The notes: generated by a model not told the origin, from the sequence alone. 64,000 nucleotides of DNA from Hyalangium versicolor (GCF_020103695.1 NZ_JAHXBF010000012.1:62001-126000), one strand, 5' to 3'. Positions 21,966 through 31,119 are shown, counted from the first letter of the stretch. Numbers and translations: made by a program.

Positions 21966-23762
21966 ATGGACATTCCCATCCGCTCGAGATCCCGCGCCCT
22001 CATCCTTCGATACGAGCACGATCGGCCCGTCATCGAGTCCGCCGCGCGCGACGCATTGAGCCGCAGCGGCCACGAAGGCCACCAGGATGTCGCCGACGTG
22101 GTGCTCCATCCCCATGACGCCGCTCGAGGAATTCGCGATCAACAACCCCAGGACTGGGCATGGGCCTTCCATGAAAACGAGCGATTTGCCGATCTCCTGC
22201 TCCAGAAAGAGGCGAACCTCGGTCTCGATCACCTGCCGGTCCATCTGTTCGGATGCGCGCCCCTGGTCCTGATGCTGCACCTCGGATGGCGGCTATCTCG
22301 CCGGACGCTCCATGTCTACCAGCAGTCGCTGGCGGATGGAGCGTGGGCTCCAGGCCATGACCGGACGCAGCCCTCCACTCGAGAGGACTTCTTCCAAGTG
22401 GAGGGACTGCCTGCAACTCGTCAGGGCGGGCACGGGTACGTCGCGCTCATCGTCGAGGTGACGAAGTCCATCAAGGACAGGGCCGTCGCTGACTTCCAGG
22501 CCAGATACCCTTCGGAATTGCTGGCCACCGTGTGTCTGCGGCCCACTCGAGGTCCCTCGACCAACGCCGTTCAGCACCCGGGCGAGGTCTCCCGTGCGGT
22601 GGAGCAGTTCCGCAGCGTGCTCGACACCCTTCACGACCGGTTGGAGGGCGCCAAGGCTGTGCTGCTGGTCATGGACTGCCCGGCCAGCTTCGCCGCTGCG
22701 CTCGGCACGGCCTTCAACCCGAACACCCAGCGCCCACTCTGGCTTCACCACTTCTTCCCCGACAAGGGCTATCTCCCTGTTCACCTCATGCGACCCCAGC
22801 GCCGCGCGGCTCAGGTACCGGCCACCCGCGAGCAGATCCTGGAGGCCTCCCGTGTGCTCGGTGAGGTACGCAAGGTCCACGAGGAATTGGCGCACTGGCT
22901 GAAAGAGCCAGAACAGCGGTCTCTGGTCGACCTCGTCGATGGGGAGAACCTGCTGCACAGCCAGATCAACAGCACCCCGGCCACCGAAACCGAGCCGCTC
23001 TTCCGCTACCTCCAAGGAGAATGGAGGTTCCACGTTGACTTGCTGCTGGCGCTGAAAGCGCTGCGCGAACGGCTGGCCTCCCCCACGGATTGGAAGGAGT
23101 GTGTTCGGCTGCTGATCATCCACGAGGCCTACCACGTCCGCCAGGGCGGCCTGACCTCCTACAACTACAGCGGAAGCGGCCGAACGGGCTGGGTGCTCGA
23201 AGCGGTGGACTACGACGCGGACGACGTCGCCGTCCAGGTGGCCTTCGCCTGGCGCCAGGCCAAGCAGCCCGGTGTCGTGAAGGACGAGGGACAAGCCAGG
23301 ACGCTGGAAGCCATCGTCTGGAACATCCTGGAGAGCCTGCGCATGTTCGAACCGGAGCGCCCCATCCGGGATCTCTCGGAGCGCCGACTCCGGCGGTACC
23401 TCATCTGGCTCTTCCATGCCTGCCGACTGGGCGTCCAGGCCTCCCGAAAACAGGACGGCACGCCGTTGGAGGAGCGGGTGATCGTCGAGATCGCTGGGCT
23501 GCAGGGCTTCCCCGATGCATACGAGAGCTACCCTCAGCAGCGTGTCCAGCTCGAAGGCGCGGAGCAGAGCGACTCGCTGGGACTCGCCATCTACTACCAG
23601 CGCACCCTGGTGCGAGAATCAGACAAGGAGCTGATCGCCGCCGTGCTCCAGGTCCTCAGCCGCTGGGACTCGCTGTCCCGAGCCGAAGCCCAGGACCAGA
23701 TGAAGCTCCACTTCGGGCGGCTCTTTGATCGGCACCGCTCCCTGCTCAATCCGAGGACGTGA
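21966..23762 (+). CDS. SAVED-domain protein with C-terminal HExxH metallopeptidase-like domain
   Basis: A 598-residue candidate effector. Residues about 95-285 have SAVED features: a hydrophobic start (APLVLMLHLGWRLSRRTLHVYQQ), central GYVALIVEVTKSI and a typical end (VLLVMDCPASFAAALG, RPLWLHHFF). SAVED domains bind cyclic oligonucleotides in CBASS and in type III CRISPR effectors such as CalpL. From about residue 340 a second domain carries IIHEAYH (HExxH at about 386-390), followed 22 residues later by EAVDYDADDVAVQ, resembling the third-ligand E/D-xxAD block of ImmA/IrrE-type zinc peptidases. Hence a signal-activated protease is likely (inferred). Its stop codon is 1 bp before the cmr1 ATG, tying it to the Cmr operon. 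Confidence 0.7.
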   Translation: MDIPIRSRSRALILRYEHDRPVIESAARDALSRSGHEGHQDVADVVLHPHDAARGIRDQQPQDWAWAFHENERFADLLLQKEANLGLDHLPVHLFGCAPLVLMLHLGWRLSRRTLHVYQQSLADGAWAPGHDRTQPSTREDFFQVEGLPATRQGGHGYVALIVEVTKSIKDRAVADFQARYPSELLATVCLRPTRGPSTNAVQHPGEVSRAVEQFRSVLDTLHDRLEGAKAVLLVMDCPASFAAALGTAFNPNTQRPLWLHHFFPDKGYLPVHLMRPQRRAAQVPATREQILEASRVLGEVRKVHEELAHWLKEPEQRSLVDLVDGENLLHSQINSTPATETEPLFRYLQGEWRFHVDLLLALKALRERLASPTDWKECVRLLIIHEAYHVRQGGLTSYNYSGSGRTGWVLEAVDYDADDVAVQVAFAWRQAKQPGVVKDEGQARTLEAIVWNILESLRMFEPERPIRDLSERRLRRYLIWLFHACRLGVQASRKQDGTPLEERVIVEIAGLQGFPDAYESYPQQRVQLEGAEQSDSLGLAIYYQRTLVRESDKELIAAVLQVLSRWDSLSRAEAQDQMKLHFGRLFDRHRSLLNPRT

Positions 23763-23763
23763 C

Positions 23764-25119
23764 ATGGACCTCCCTGAGCCGCCTCCGCAGCAGCGGCGCT
23801 CCTCCTCTGGAGCGCCACTCGCGTCCCTCGTGGTGGAACTCGAGAACACCACCCCCATCCTCGGCGGCGCACCTGTCCCTCGCCAGGTAGACACCGTGGA
23901 TGTCATCCGGGTGCCCACGGTCCGCGGCCACCTTCGCTTTTGGTGGCGAGCGCTTTATGCCCACGAATTCCCTGCCCCCATCGAGCTGGCGCGCCGAGAG
24001 CGTGAGCTGTGGGGCGGCGTCGGCGATGACACAGGAACACGCTCCAGTGTCGAGGTGACCGTGGCGGTGGATAGGAGCCGCAAGCAAGTGGATCCGACTC
24101 CCGTTCACACGCGAGAGCGGGACTTCTATGCGCTATGGCCTACCCGCCCAACTGCGGAAGAGCCAGCCGCACCCAGACTCCAGCCCGCTCTTCGCTTCCA
24201 GCTCTGCCTCAGAGCCCCCGCCGGGCGCATAGGCGAGGTGGAGAATGCTGTCCGCGCCTGGGTGCTCTGGGGTGGATACGGAGGGCGTACACGACGTGGG
24301 GTCGGCAGCCTCACAGTCTTGGGAGATGTCTCGACATGGCTCCCGCGCGGTGCGAGCGGAGCCGAGCTGCAGCGACTCTTCGGAGGGCTGTCTCTCTTCG
24401 GCTCTCCTCCTCAAGGAGGGGCGCGGCAGGTGCCTCTCCTTCAGGGAGCACGTCTGTTCCATGGGCGGACTCGGCAGGATCCACGAGAGGCCTGGCTCGA
24501 AGCGCTGCAATGGCTCCAACGGTTCCGCCAGGAACAGCCGCCTGAGCAGTACCAGGGGACGGCCAGAGCATATGCCCGAGAGAGGGGAGACCGGACGCGT
24601 CCCGGGCGCTCCAACTGGCCGGAGCCAGACAAGATACGCCGGCTCCTGGATCCTTCGGGGAACAGGCAGTGGGCCCACCTCCCTCGAGCGGAGTACTCGA
24701 AAACACCCGCATGGCCTCGCGCTGGCTTTGGGCTTCCCATCGCCATCCGCTTCCAGGACAAGGACCGTCGGACGAAGGCGAGATATCGCAACCTGGATCC
24801 TGCGGAGGTGGAGCTGCGCTGGTACGACGGCAAGGAGGTCCGTGAGCGATTGGCCTCGCCCCTGATCGTCAAAGCGATGCCCCTGGCGAATGGCTCCTTC
24901 ACGCCTGTCGCTTTGTGGCTCTGCCGCGCGAACCCTCCAGGGGAGGTCGTCCTCCTTCTCAAGGGCCAGAGGACTCCCGTGAGCGGCTCGTCCGCGCGGT
25001 TCGATCAGCTCCTGGCTCCCCATGACAAAGCTCTGTACGCGCCTCTCCAGGCCTCCAGCCTTCGTGAGGCCTTCTTCGGCTGGCTGGCGAAGTCCATTCC
25101 CGACGTGAAGGAGTCCTGA
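23764..25119 (+). CDS. cmr1: Type III-B RAMP protein Cmr1
   Basis: A 451-residue Cas7-like RAMP that caps the 3' end of the Cmr backbone near the target RNA. The N-terminus has the Cmr1 pattern LVVELENTTPILGGAP, then the diagnostic VPTVRGHLRFWWRALY and WGGVGDDTGTRSSVEV. AWVLWGGYGGRTRRGVGSL is the glycine-rich RAMP loop near residue 170. The start at 23764 is 1 bp after the SAVED gene stop; a longer reading would overlap that gene. Confidence 0.9.
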   Translation: MDLPEPPPQQRRSSSGAPLASLVVELENTTPILGGAPVPRQVDTVDVIRVPTVRGHLRFWWRALYAHEFPAPIELARRERELWGGVGDDTGTRSSVEVTVAVDRSRKQVDPTPVHTRERDFYALWPTRPTAEEPAAPRLQPALRFQLCLRAPAGRIGEVENAVRAWVLWGGYGGRTRRGVGSLTVLGDVSTWLPRGASGAELQRLFGGLSLFGSPPQGGARQVPLLQGARLFHGRTRQDPREAWLEALQWLQRFRQEQPPEQYQGTARAYARERGDRTRPGRSNWPEPDKIRRLLDPSGNRQWAHLPRAEYSKTPAWPRAGFGLPIAIRFQDKDRRTKARYRNLDPAEVELRWYDGKEVRERLASPLIVKAMPLANGSFTPVALWLCRANPPGEVVLLLKGQRTPVSGSSARFDQLLAPHDKALYAPLQASSLREAFFGWLAKSIPDVKES

Positions 25120-25120
25120 C

Positions 25121-26902
25121 GTGCCCGCGCATCTGCTCCTCATGAGCCTTGGCCCCGTACAGGAGTTCATTGCTCAAGCCAGGCGTACCCGCGATCTCTG
25201 GTTCGGCAGCCACGTGCTCAGTGAACTCTGCCAGCGGGCAGCCTCAGCAGCTCTGGAGCGAAATGCAGAGCTCATCATTCCCGCGATCCTCGACACACCT
25301 GAATCCGCCACAGGTGTTCCCAACAAGCTCCTGCTCCTGGTGAAGGAAGGTGATCCGCGTGGGGTCGCCCAAGCGGCAAGAGAGGCCGCACGCGCCCGCC
25401 TGCGTGAATGGGCAAGCCAGGTCTGGCGAGACCACTCACAGCTCGTCGATCCCACTGCCGAGGATGCCGCTCGGGAGCATGTGGACTCATTCCTCGAGTT
25501 CCATGCGGCCTGGACCTCGTTCGAACCTGGGAGCGGATATGCCGAGGCGCTGCGCCGCACCGAGGCTGCGTTGGCAGGGCGCAAGCGGCTGCGAGCCTTC
25601 AACCCCTGGTCACGCCAGCGTGGTGGCGTCCACAAGTCCAGCCTGGATGGCGCACGAGAGTCGGTGCTGAGGGAGGGCCCTCGTCGCGGAAGCGAGTGGA
25701 AGCGCTTCCGCATCGGTAGGCGTGAGCAGTTGGACGCCATCGGCCTGCTCAAACGCACGGGTGGAGCCCCCGGACAGTTCATCCCTGTGCCCACCATCGG
25801 TCTGGCCGCCTACACGGCTCTCGCCCAGGCGGAGTGCGCCCGAGAGCTGGAGATACTCACCGCCGAGTGTGAGCGCCTGCGCCGCCATGAAATCCTGACG
25901 AAGGTGCGGGAGGGACCAAGAGGATGGGTTCGCAGCTTCCCTTTCGATGCTCAGCTCCTGCTCCCGGGCCGCTGGCGGACCCACCTCGAGGAGCAGGAGC
26001 TGCCTGCCGCGGAGGCCACCCGCTTCGGCCAGTTCGTCACTCCATTGCTGAGCAAGCTGGGCGAGCCATTCCCGTATGTCGCTTGCCTCGTGGCGGATGG
26101 CGATCGCATGGGTGACACTCTCCAGGATCTGGCGAAGCACGGCCACACGGCGCACCAGGAGCTGTCTCGAGGGCTTTCCCGCTTCGCCGCGAAGGCCCGG
26201 CACATCATCGAAGAGAAGCACCGGGGAGTGCTCGTCTACGCCGGCGGGGATGACGTGCTCGCCTTTGTCTGCCTTCCGGACGCACTGAACTGCGCGGCCG
26301 AGTTGCACCGTGCCTTCAGCGAAGCCATGAGCGAGTCCCTCAAGGACAAGCACGTGCGGCAGCAACCCACGCTGTCCGTGGGCATCGGGATAGGCCACGT
26401 GCTGGAGAGCCTCGGGGACCTGTTGACGCTGGGACGACACGCGGAAGCCATGGCCAAGGGCAAGGATCGCAATGGGCTCGCGCTGCTCGCCCGCCTGCAT
26501 TCGAGCCGCGAGCACTCCTGGCGAGGGCGGTGGTCTGACAATCCTGTGAAGGTGCTCGAGGCGGCTGTCTCCCTTCGAGAGAAGGGAGCACTGCCGTTGA
26601 AGAAGGTCCAGGAGGTACAAGAGGCGCTGCGGCGAATGCCCGCGGGTGACGGCTCTCGCACGGAAGTCTCATCCTGGGGCCGCGTATTGACGCGAGAAGT
26701 GTCCCGGATTCTGGACAGGGTGGAGGCGAGTCCTGGCAGCGCGGGACTCACGCCAGCCGCAGCAGGGTTGCTGCTTGAGGATTCTCTGCCCGCAGAGGAA
26801 GTCCGCGCCCGCGTGGAGTCGTGGGCGGAACGCATGTGGCTGGCAGAGATGTTGGCTCGAGCCACCCCACGACCGCGCGCCCCTCGAGGAGGTGAGGCAT
26901 GA
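25121..26902 (+). CDS. cas10: Cas10/Cmr2 without HD domain, cyclase motif intact
   Basis: Large subunit of the type III-B complex, 593 residues against roughly 850-1000 in many Cmr2 proteins. It begins directly with the palm-like SLGPVQEFIAQARRTRDLWFGS, so the usual N-terminal HD nuclease domain is absent. The first palm has VADGDRMGD (about 326) and the second has YAGGDDVLAF with GGDD at 375-378, the motif needed to make cyclic oligoadenylate. DNA cleavage by HD is therefore unlikely, while signalling to a SAVED or CARF effector is likely. GTG start with GAAGGAG 7 nt upstream. It overlaps cmr3 by 4 bp. Confidence 0.92.
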   Translation: MPAHLLLMSLGPVQEFIAQARRTRDLWFGSHVLSELCQRAASAALERNAELIIPAILDTPESATGVPNKLLLLVKEGDPRGVAQAAREAARARLREWASQVWRDHSQLVDPTAEDAAREHVDSFLEFHAAWTSFEPGSGYAEALRRTEAALAGRKRLRAFNPWSRQRGGVHKSSLDGARESVLREGPRRGSEWKRFRIGRREQLDAIGLLKRTGGAPGQFIPVPTIGLAAYTALAQAECARELEILTAECERLRRHEILTKVREGPRGWVRSFPFDAQLLLPGRWRTHLEEQELPAAEATRFGQFVTPLLSKLGEPFPYVACLVADGDRMGDTLQDLAKHGHTAHQELSRGLSRFAAKARHIIEEKHRGVLVYAGGDDVLAFVCLPDALNCAAELHRAFSEAMSESLKDKHVRQQPTLSVGIGIGHVLESLGDLLTLGRHAEAMAKGKDRNGLALLARLHSSREHSWRGRWSDNPVKVLEAAVSLREKGALPLKKVQEVQEALRRMPAGDGSRTEVSSWGRVLTREVSRILDRVEASPGSAGLTPAAAGLLLEDSLPAEEVRARVESWAERMWLAEMLARATPRPRAPRGGEA

Positions 26903-28047
26903 GCCACGCGCGCTTTGCCCTGCTGCCGAGGGATGGACTGTTCTGCAAGGACGGCCGCGGCTGGTACACCAGCGATGTGGGCCGCAGCCACGCCCATGTC
27001 TGGCCCCCGCCCTCCACCCTCCGGGGCGCGCTCAGAGCTGCGTGGGGCCACTCCCTGATGGCCCGTACCCAGGAGGTACTGACGCCTGAGGCATGGGAGC
27101 GTGAGACGCGAGGGGTGACCCTCGGTCCACTGCTGGCGCTCCGGCGGCCCTGGGGCCACCGTTTCACGCCAGAGCATCGGCTGTGGCCTGTCCCAGCGGA
27201 TGCCCTGTCCGTGGGGGGACAACTGCGCCGCCTCCTGCCTCGCCCCACAGATGTGGCCACGCTGGGTCCTGATGATGACGACGCCCTGGAGGCACTGTGG
27301 TATCCGCCCCTGCCCCCAGGCAAACCAGATCCTCTGCCTCCCTTCTGGACGGATGAGTGCATGCGGTGCTGGCTGCGCGGGGAAATCCCCGCTCCCCAGA
27401 GCGTTCCAGAACTGGTCCGCCGCAATGACGTGCGAGTCACCCTGGATCCGGCCACTCAGGCGGCCATGCCAGGCATGCTGTACCAGGCAGAGGTGCTGGA
27501 GACCTTGGACCGGAGCGGGGAGTGGGCACTCGGGGTGGAGTGCGCTCTGCCAGAGGAGGCGCCCGGCTTTCCCCGCGGGCTGGTGGGCCTTGGAGGCAAG
27601 CGAAGACTGGCTGTTGCCGAACCGGTGGATGCGGAGCTCTTCACGGCGCCAGGAGATCTGCCGAAGCGAGCCCCCGGACTGCGTCTCGTGCTGGCCACAC
27701 CCGCGGAGTTCCAACGCGGCTGGCTCCCAGACGGCTTGAAGCGCGGCGAGCACGAGGGCCGCCCCGCTTGGGTGGGGCTGCTGCCTGGAGTAGAGGATCC
27801 GGTGGTACTTCGGGCCGCACTGGTGCCCCGGCCGCTCGAGCTGTCCACCTGGGACATGGCTCGGAGGAAGCCCCGAGCTACACGCCGGCTGGTCCCCGCG
27901 GGGGCCACCTACTTCTTCGAGAAGGCAGACGGGCACGACTTCACCGCCCTGCAAACGTTGTGGCTGGCCGCATGGGGTGGTGGCCGCGAGGAAGGCCTCG
28001 GGCGAGTCCTGCCCGGGCACTGGAACCCCGAGGAGGGACGCACTTGA
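26899..28047 (+). CDS. cmr3: Type III-B protein Cmr3 (Cas5-like)
   Basis: A 382-residue protein that, by family, holds the 5' handle of the crRNA with Cas10. Typical N-terminus ALLPRDGLFCKDGRGWYTSDVG, then WPPPSTLRGALRAAWG and the conserved mid-region WYPPLPPG. A C-terminal glycine-rich VPAGATYFFEK segment fits the family. ATGA overlap with cas10 and an overlapping TTG start for cmr4 show tight translational coupling. Confidence 0.88.
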   Translation: MSHARFALLPRDGLFCKDGRGWYTSDVGRSHAHVWPPPSTLRGALRAAWGHSLMARTQEVLTPEAWERETRGVTLGPLLALRRPWGHRFTPEHRLWPVPADALSVGGQLRRLLPRPTDVATLGPDDDDALEALWYPPLPPGKPDPLPPFWTDECMRCWLRGEIPAPQSVPELVRRNDVRVTLDPATQAAMPGMLYQAEVLETLDRSGEWALGVECALPEEAPGFPRGLVGLGGKRRLAVAEPVDAELFTAPGDLPKRAPGLRLVLATPAEFQRGWLPDGLKRGEHEGRPAWVGLLPGVEDPVVLRAALVPRPLELSTWDMARRKPRATRRLVPAGATYFFEKADGHDFTALQTLWLAAWGGGREEGLGRVLPGHWNPEEGRT

Positions 28048-28952
28048 GCCTGGAGACCCGGCCGTACCTGCTGCACGCGCTGTCACCCCTTCACGCGGGG
28101 ACAGGACAGAGCGTTGGTGTCATCGATCTGCCCATTGCCCGCCTGCGCGCGACGAACATCCCGTTCGTCCCAGGCTCATCTCTCAAGGGCGTGCTGCGCG
28201 AGGCCCACCGAGGACGCCTGCCGTCCCCTGAATGGGAAGCCCTGTTCGGCCCCCTGAGGAAGGTGAGCGGCCAGGAAGGAGACGAAGCGTTGGATCACGC
28301 AGGCGCTCTGGTGGTGGGCGACGCGCGGTTGGTGGCGCTGCCGGTGCGCAGCTTCTTTGGCACCTTCGCTCTGGTGTCCTCGCCACTGCTGCTCAATCTG
28401 GCCCGCCGCGATCTGGCTGACCTGGCGGGGCTACCTGCTCCCATGGGGCGCGTGGCCGGCCCTAGCGCGCGAGTGGGCCCGGGCAACGTCACCGTCACCC
28501 CGAAGGATCGCCAGATCCTCTTGGAAGATCTGGACCTGGGAGTGCAGGAAGAGCGCCTGGTGGAGGAATGGGCTCGCTTCCTGGGAGGGGCTCTGCCGCA
28601 AGACGAAGAGTTCTTCCGGGAGCGTTTCGTCGTCGTGGATGACGAGACGATGGACTTCCTGCTCGAGACGGCCACGCAGGTGGACACACGCGTGCGCATC
28701 AACCCCGAGACGGGCACGGTCGCCGAGGGAGCGCTATGGAAGGAGGAGAGCCTGCCCGCGGAGACACTGTTGGTGGGCGGGTTGGCAGCAGGACCGAGCC
28801 TGCGACGCGAGACAAGGCTGAGCGCGACCACTGTCCTGGACCAAGCACTGAAGGGGATCAGTATGCTGCAACTGGGCGGCAAGGCCACCATCGGCAGAGG
28901 GCGATGCCGGCTGGCGCTGTGGCCAGATTCTGCCCAGGGGACGCGGCGATGA
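28044..28952 (+). CDS. cmr4: Type III-B backbone RNase Cmr4 (Cas7-like)
   Basis: A 302-residue Cas7-family subunit that forms the repeated backbone and cuts target RNA at 6-nt intervals. Features are LHAGTGQSVGVIDLPIARL with the catalytic Asp at residue 28, PGSSLKGVLREAH, SFFGTFALVSSPLLL and the terminal glycine-rich LQLGGKATIGRGRCR. The start is taken as TTG 28044, inside the cmr3 stop region and preceded by AGGAGGGACGCAC, because no suitable ATG exists and TTG gives the family N-terminus. The retained Asp predicts active RNA cleavage. Confidence 0.88.
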   Translation: MSLETRPYLLHALSPLHAGTGQSVGVIDLPIARLRATNIPFVPGSSLKGVLREAHRGRLPSPEWEALFGPLRKVSGQEGDEALDHAGALVVGDARLVALPVRSFFGTFALVSSPLLLNLARRDLADLAGLPAPMGRVAGPSARVGPGNVTVTPKDRQILLEDLDLGVQEERLVEEWARFLGGALPQDEEFFRERFVVVDDETMDFLLETATQVDTRVRINPETGTVAEGALWKEESLPAETLLVGGLAAGPSLRRETRLSATTVLDQALKGISMLQLGGKATIGRGRCRLALWPDSAQGTRR

Positions 28953-29344
28953 AGCGTCTGACACGTGAGCAACTTCGTGCGCTCCATGCCTACCAGTGTG
29001 TGGAGAGAGTCCCCGAGCCGGAACGCTCGGACTACGGAACGCGCGTAGGCGCCCTGGGCAGCGCTGTGCTGCGCAATGGCCTGGCGGCAGCCCTGGCCTT
29101 CCTGGAGCGGGAGCGGGAGAAACCGGCTGCCCACCGCCTCTTGGATGACCTGGCCTGCTCTGGAATCCCTGGGCTCTCCCATGTGAAAGGCAAGGAGTTG
29201 CCAGGCAAGGTGCGCGCCCTGGAGCTGCGAAGCTACATGCTCGCAACCCGCGAGGTGCTCCACCTGGTGGTCTGGTTCCAACGGGCAGTTCAAGCGACCT
29301 TGACGAAGAAGGAGGGGGATCATGTGGCTGGCTCCAGGCCCTGA
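28949..29344 (+). CDS. cmr5: Type III-B small subunit Cmr5
   Basis: A 131-residue mainly helical protein with the Cmr5 pattern: DYGTRVGALGSAVLRNGLAAALAFLE and REVLHLVVWFQRAVQ near the C-terminus. Cmr5 lines the target-strand filament next to Cmr4. ATGA overlap with cmr4; its 3' end overlaps cmr6 by 23 bp. Confidence 0.85.
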   Translation: MKRLTREQLRALHAYQCVERVPEPERSDYGTRVGALGSAVLRNGLAAALAFLEREREKPAAHRLLDDLACSGIPGLSHVKGKELPGKVRALELRSYMLATREVLHLVVWFQRAVQATLTKKEGDHVAGSRP

Positions 29345-30506
29345 GCGTGAAGACAGGGCCTGGCTCGAGAAGGCCATCCCCAGTCACGCAGGGCTGGCTC
29401 ATGAGCGCTGGGCACCTCTGCCAGTGCTGCTGGCCAAAGAAGCGCAGGGCTCGACCGAGCGCAACCAGTGGATGGACCGCCTGGCGCAGTGCCGTGAGCC
29501 GGAGCGCTACGCCCACGCATATCGCCGGTGGGAGGATTCGCTGAAAGGGCCCGACATCCTTCGCTTCACCGTCCGAGCTCTGGGACGCGTCCTAGTGGGA
29601 CACGGCAACCCGACAGCAACGGGGGTGGGACTGACGCTGCACCACACCTGGGGGGTACCGATGCTGCCAGGCTCTGCGCTCAAGGGGCTCACCGCGAACT
29701 ACGTTCAGGCAGTCTATGGGCCCGGTGCCGATCCTGGGACGGACGAGCGCGATCCCTTCCGGGGTTTGACGTGGAAAGGGCCGCGACCGATTCGAGGGGC
29801 GGGGTGGGTATTCCGGCTGCTCTTCGGATCTCCAGATGTGGATACCTCTGGAGAAGAGGCCCTGGCGGGGAAGATCCGCTTCCACGACGCGCTATGGGTG
29901 CCCACGAAAGCGAGCCCCATGCTAGCGCGCGATGTTCTCACCGTACACCAGCGGAGGTACTACGAGAGCGGCGGCACGCAGTGGCCCGGGGACTTCGATG
30001 ATCCCAACCCGGTGTCCTTCCTCACGCTAGCGCCAGGAGGCTGCTTCCTCATAGCGCTGGAGCTGTCGTCAGGAGTCGAGGAGGGACAGGTACTGCTCGA
30101 GCGCGCGGGCCGCTACGTAGCAGAGGCCCTGGAGGAATGGGGCCTGGGAGGGAAGACAAGTGCGGGATATGGGCGCTTCGTTCGTGAGGATCAGCCCGCG
30201 ACAACCGGGCAGGCGAGGACGGCGGTCCGTCCGCTCCAGGAACTCACCTCCGCCGCCCTGACAGAGCTCAAGACATGGCTGGAAGAGCAGAAGGCGACGG
30301 GAGTAGGCCAACGCGAGCAGTTCCGGCTCCTGGAGCGCAATTGGAAGACTCGTCTTCTCGGGCTTGGCACAGCGGAGCAGCGGGCAGCAGCGCACCTGAT
30401 CAAGAAGTACCTGCGGCTCAAGCGCGAAGCGGAGCAGCAGCAGTTGAATGCACTCCTCTCCCAGCTCGGCGGGAGCGAGGCCCCGCCTTCCAACTCACGA
30501 GATTGA
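29322..30506 (+). CDS. cmr6: Type III-B RAMP protein Cmr6, extended C-terminus
   Basis: A 394-residue Cas7-like subunit. The RAMP core has LVGHGNPTATGVGLTLHHTWGVPMLPGSALKGL, then KIRFHDALWVP and DVLTVHQRRYYES, and the closing glycine-rich LGGKTSAGYGRF near residue 285. A further 100 or so charged helical residues (ELTSAALTELKTWLEEQ, KKYLRLKREAEQQQLN) follow and exceed the usual Cmr6 length; a similar helical tail is known on some RAMPs, with unknown role. Confidence 0.88.
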   Translation: MWLAPGPEREDRAWLEKAIPSHAGLAHERWAPLPVLLAKEAQGSTERNQWMDRLAQCREPERYAHAYRRWEDSLKGPDILRFTVRALGRVLVGHGNPTATGVGLTLHHTWGVPMLPGSALKGLTANYVQAVYGPGADPGTDERDPFRGLTWKGPRPIRGAGWVFRLLFGSPDVDTSGEEALAGKIRFHDALWVPTKASPMLARDVLTVHQRRYYESGGTQWPGDFDDPNPVSFLTLAPGGCFLIALELSSGVEEGQVLLERAGRYVAEALEEWGLGGKTSAGYGRFVREDQPATTGQARTAVRPLQELTSAALTELKTWLEEQKATGVGQREQFRLLERNWKTRLLGLGTAEQRAAAHLIKKYLRLKREAEQQQLNALLSQLGGSEAPPSNSRD

Positions 30507-30507
30507 C

Positions 30508-31119
30508 ATGCCCTTCATCGACCTCGTTTTCCCCGTGCAGGGCGGTCCCGTGCCGCTCGATCACGCCTACCTTTTGTTCTCGGCGTTGTCGCGTCGCATC
30601 CCCTCTCTGCACGAGTGCCGGGACATCGGTGTCTTCAATCTGCGCGGGGCACAGGCATCCCGAGGGATGCTGCACCTGGGAAACGGATCGCTGCGGCTGC
30701 GCTGCTCGACGGAGGCTGCTGCACTTCTCCTCCCTCTCACCGGCAGCCCACTCGAGCTTGCGGGCCACAAGCTCCGCCTGGGGAGCCCCACGGTGTATCC
30801 ACTCTCTTGCCCCTCCTCTCTCTCGGCACGCGTCGTCACCTTCAAGCACGCCATCGACGAAAGCACGTTTCGCACGTCTACACGAAAGTTCATGGAGGCG
30901 CTGGGCTGTGTGGGAACCCCACAAATCGGCCGACGACGTGTCATCTCGATCGCAGGGAAGAAAGTGGTCGGCTTCGCCCTCATCGTCAGCGACCTCTCGC
31001 CCCAGTCCTCCGTGTTGATCCAGGAGAGGGGCTTGGGTGGACGACGCCACCTGGGCTGTGGACTGTTTCTCCCCACCCGCGCCCACCCGCTCACGGACAT
31101 CCGTCATGTAGCTATTTAA
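30508..31119 (+). CDS. cas6: CRISPR repeat endoribonuclease Cas6, MYXAN/Cmx6-like
   Basis: A 203-residue Cas6 with RAMP features: hydrophobic N-terminal strand MPFIDLVFPVQGGPVPLDHAYLLFSAL, and a glycine-rich loop near the end (ERGLGGRRHLGCGLFLP, about 172-188). The sequence resembles the Cmx6 group of myxobacteria. It should cut the array transcript within each repeat and supply crRNAs to both effector types. It starts 1 bp after the cmr6 stop and converges with the DUF499 gene, overlapping its 3' end by 8 bp. Confidence 0.85.
   Translation: MPFIDLVFPVQGGPVPLDHAYLLFSALSRRIPSLHECRDIGVFNLRGAQASRGMLHLGNGSLRLRCSTEAAALLLPLTGSPLELAGHKLRLGSPTVYPLSCPSSLSARVVTFKHAIDESTFRTSTRKFMEALGCVGTPQIGRRRVISIAGKKVVGFALIVSDLSPQSSVLIQERGLGGRRHLGCGLFLPTRAHPLTDIRHVAI

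Noticed and set aside
21060..23762. Full type II/III CBASS operon
   Set aside because: No Cap2 (E1/E2), Cap3 (JAB), HORMA or TRIP13 genes are present, so only a two-gene CBASS-like pair can be claimed.
26236..28086. 616-residue minus-strand ORF opposite cas10 and cmr3
   Set aside because: Shadow ORF; both opposite genes have clear family motifs and overlapping starts.
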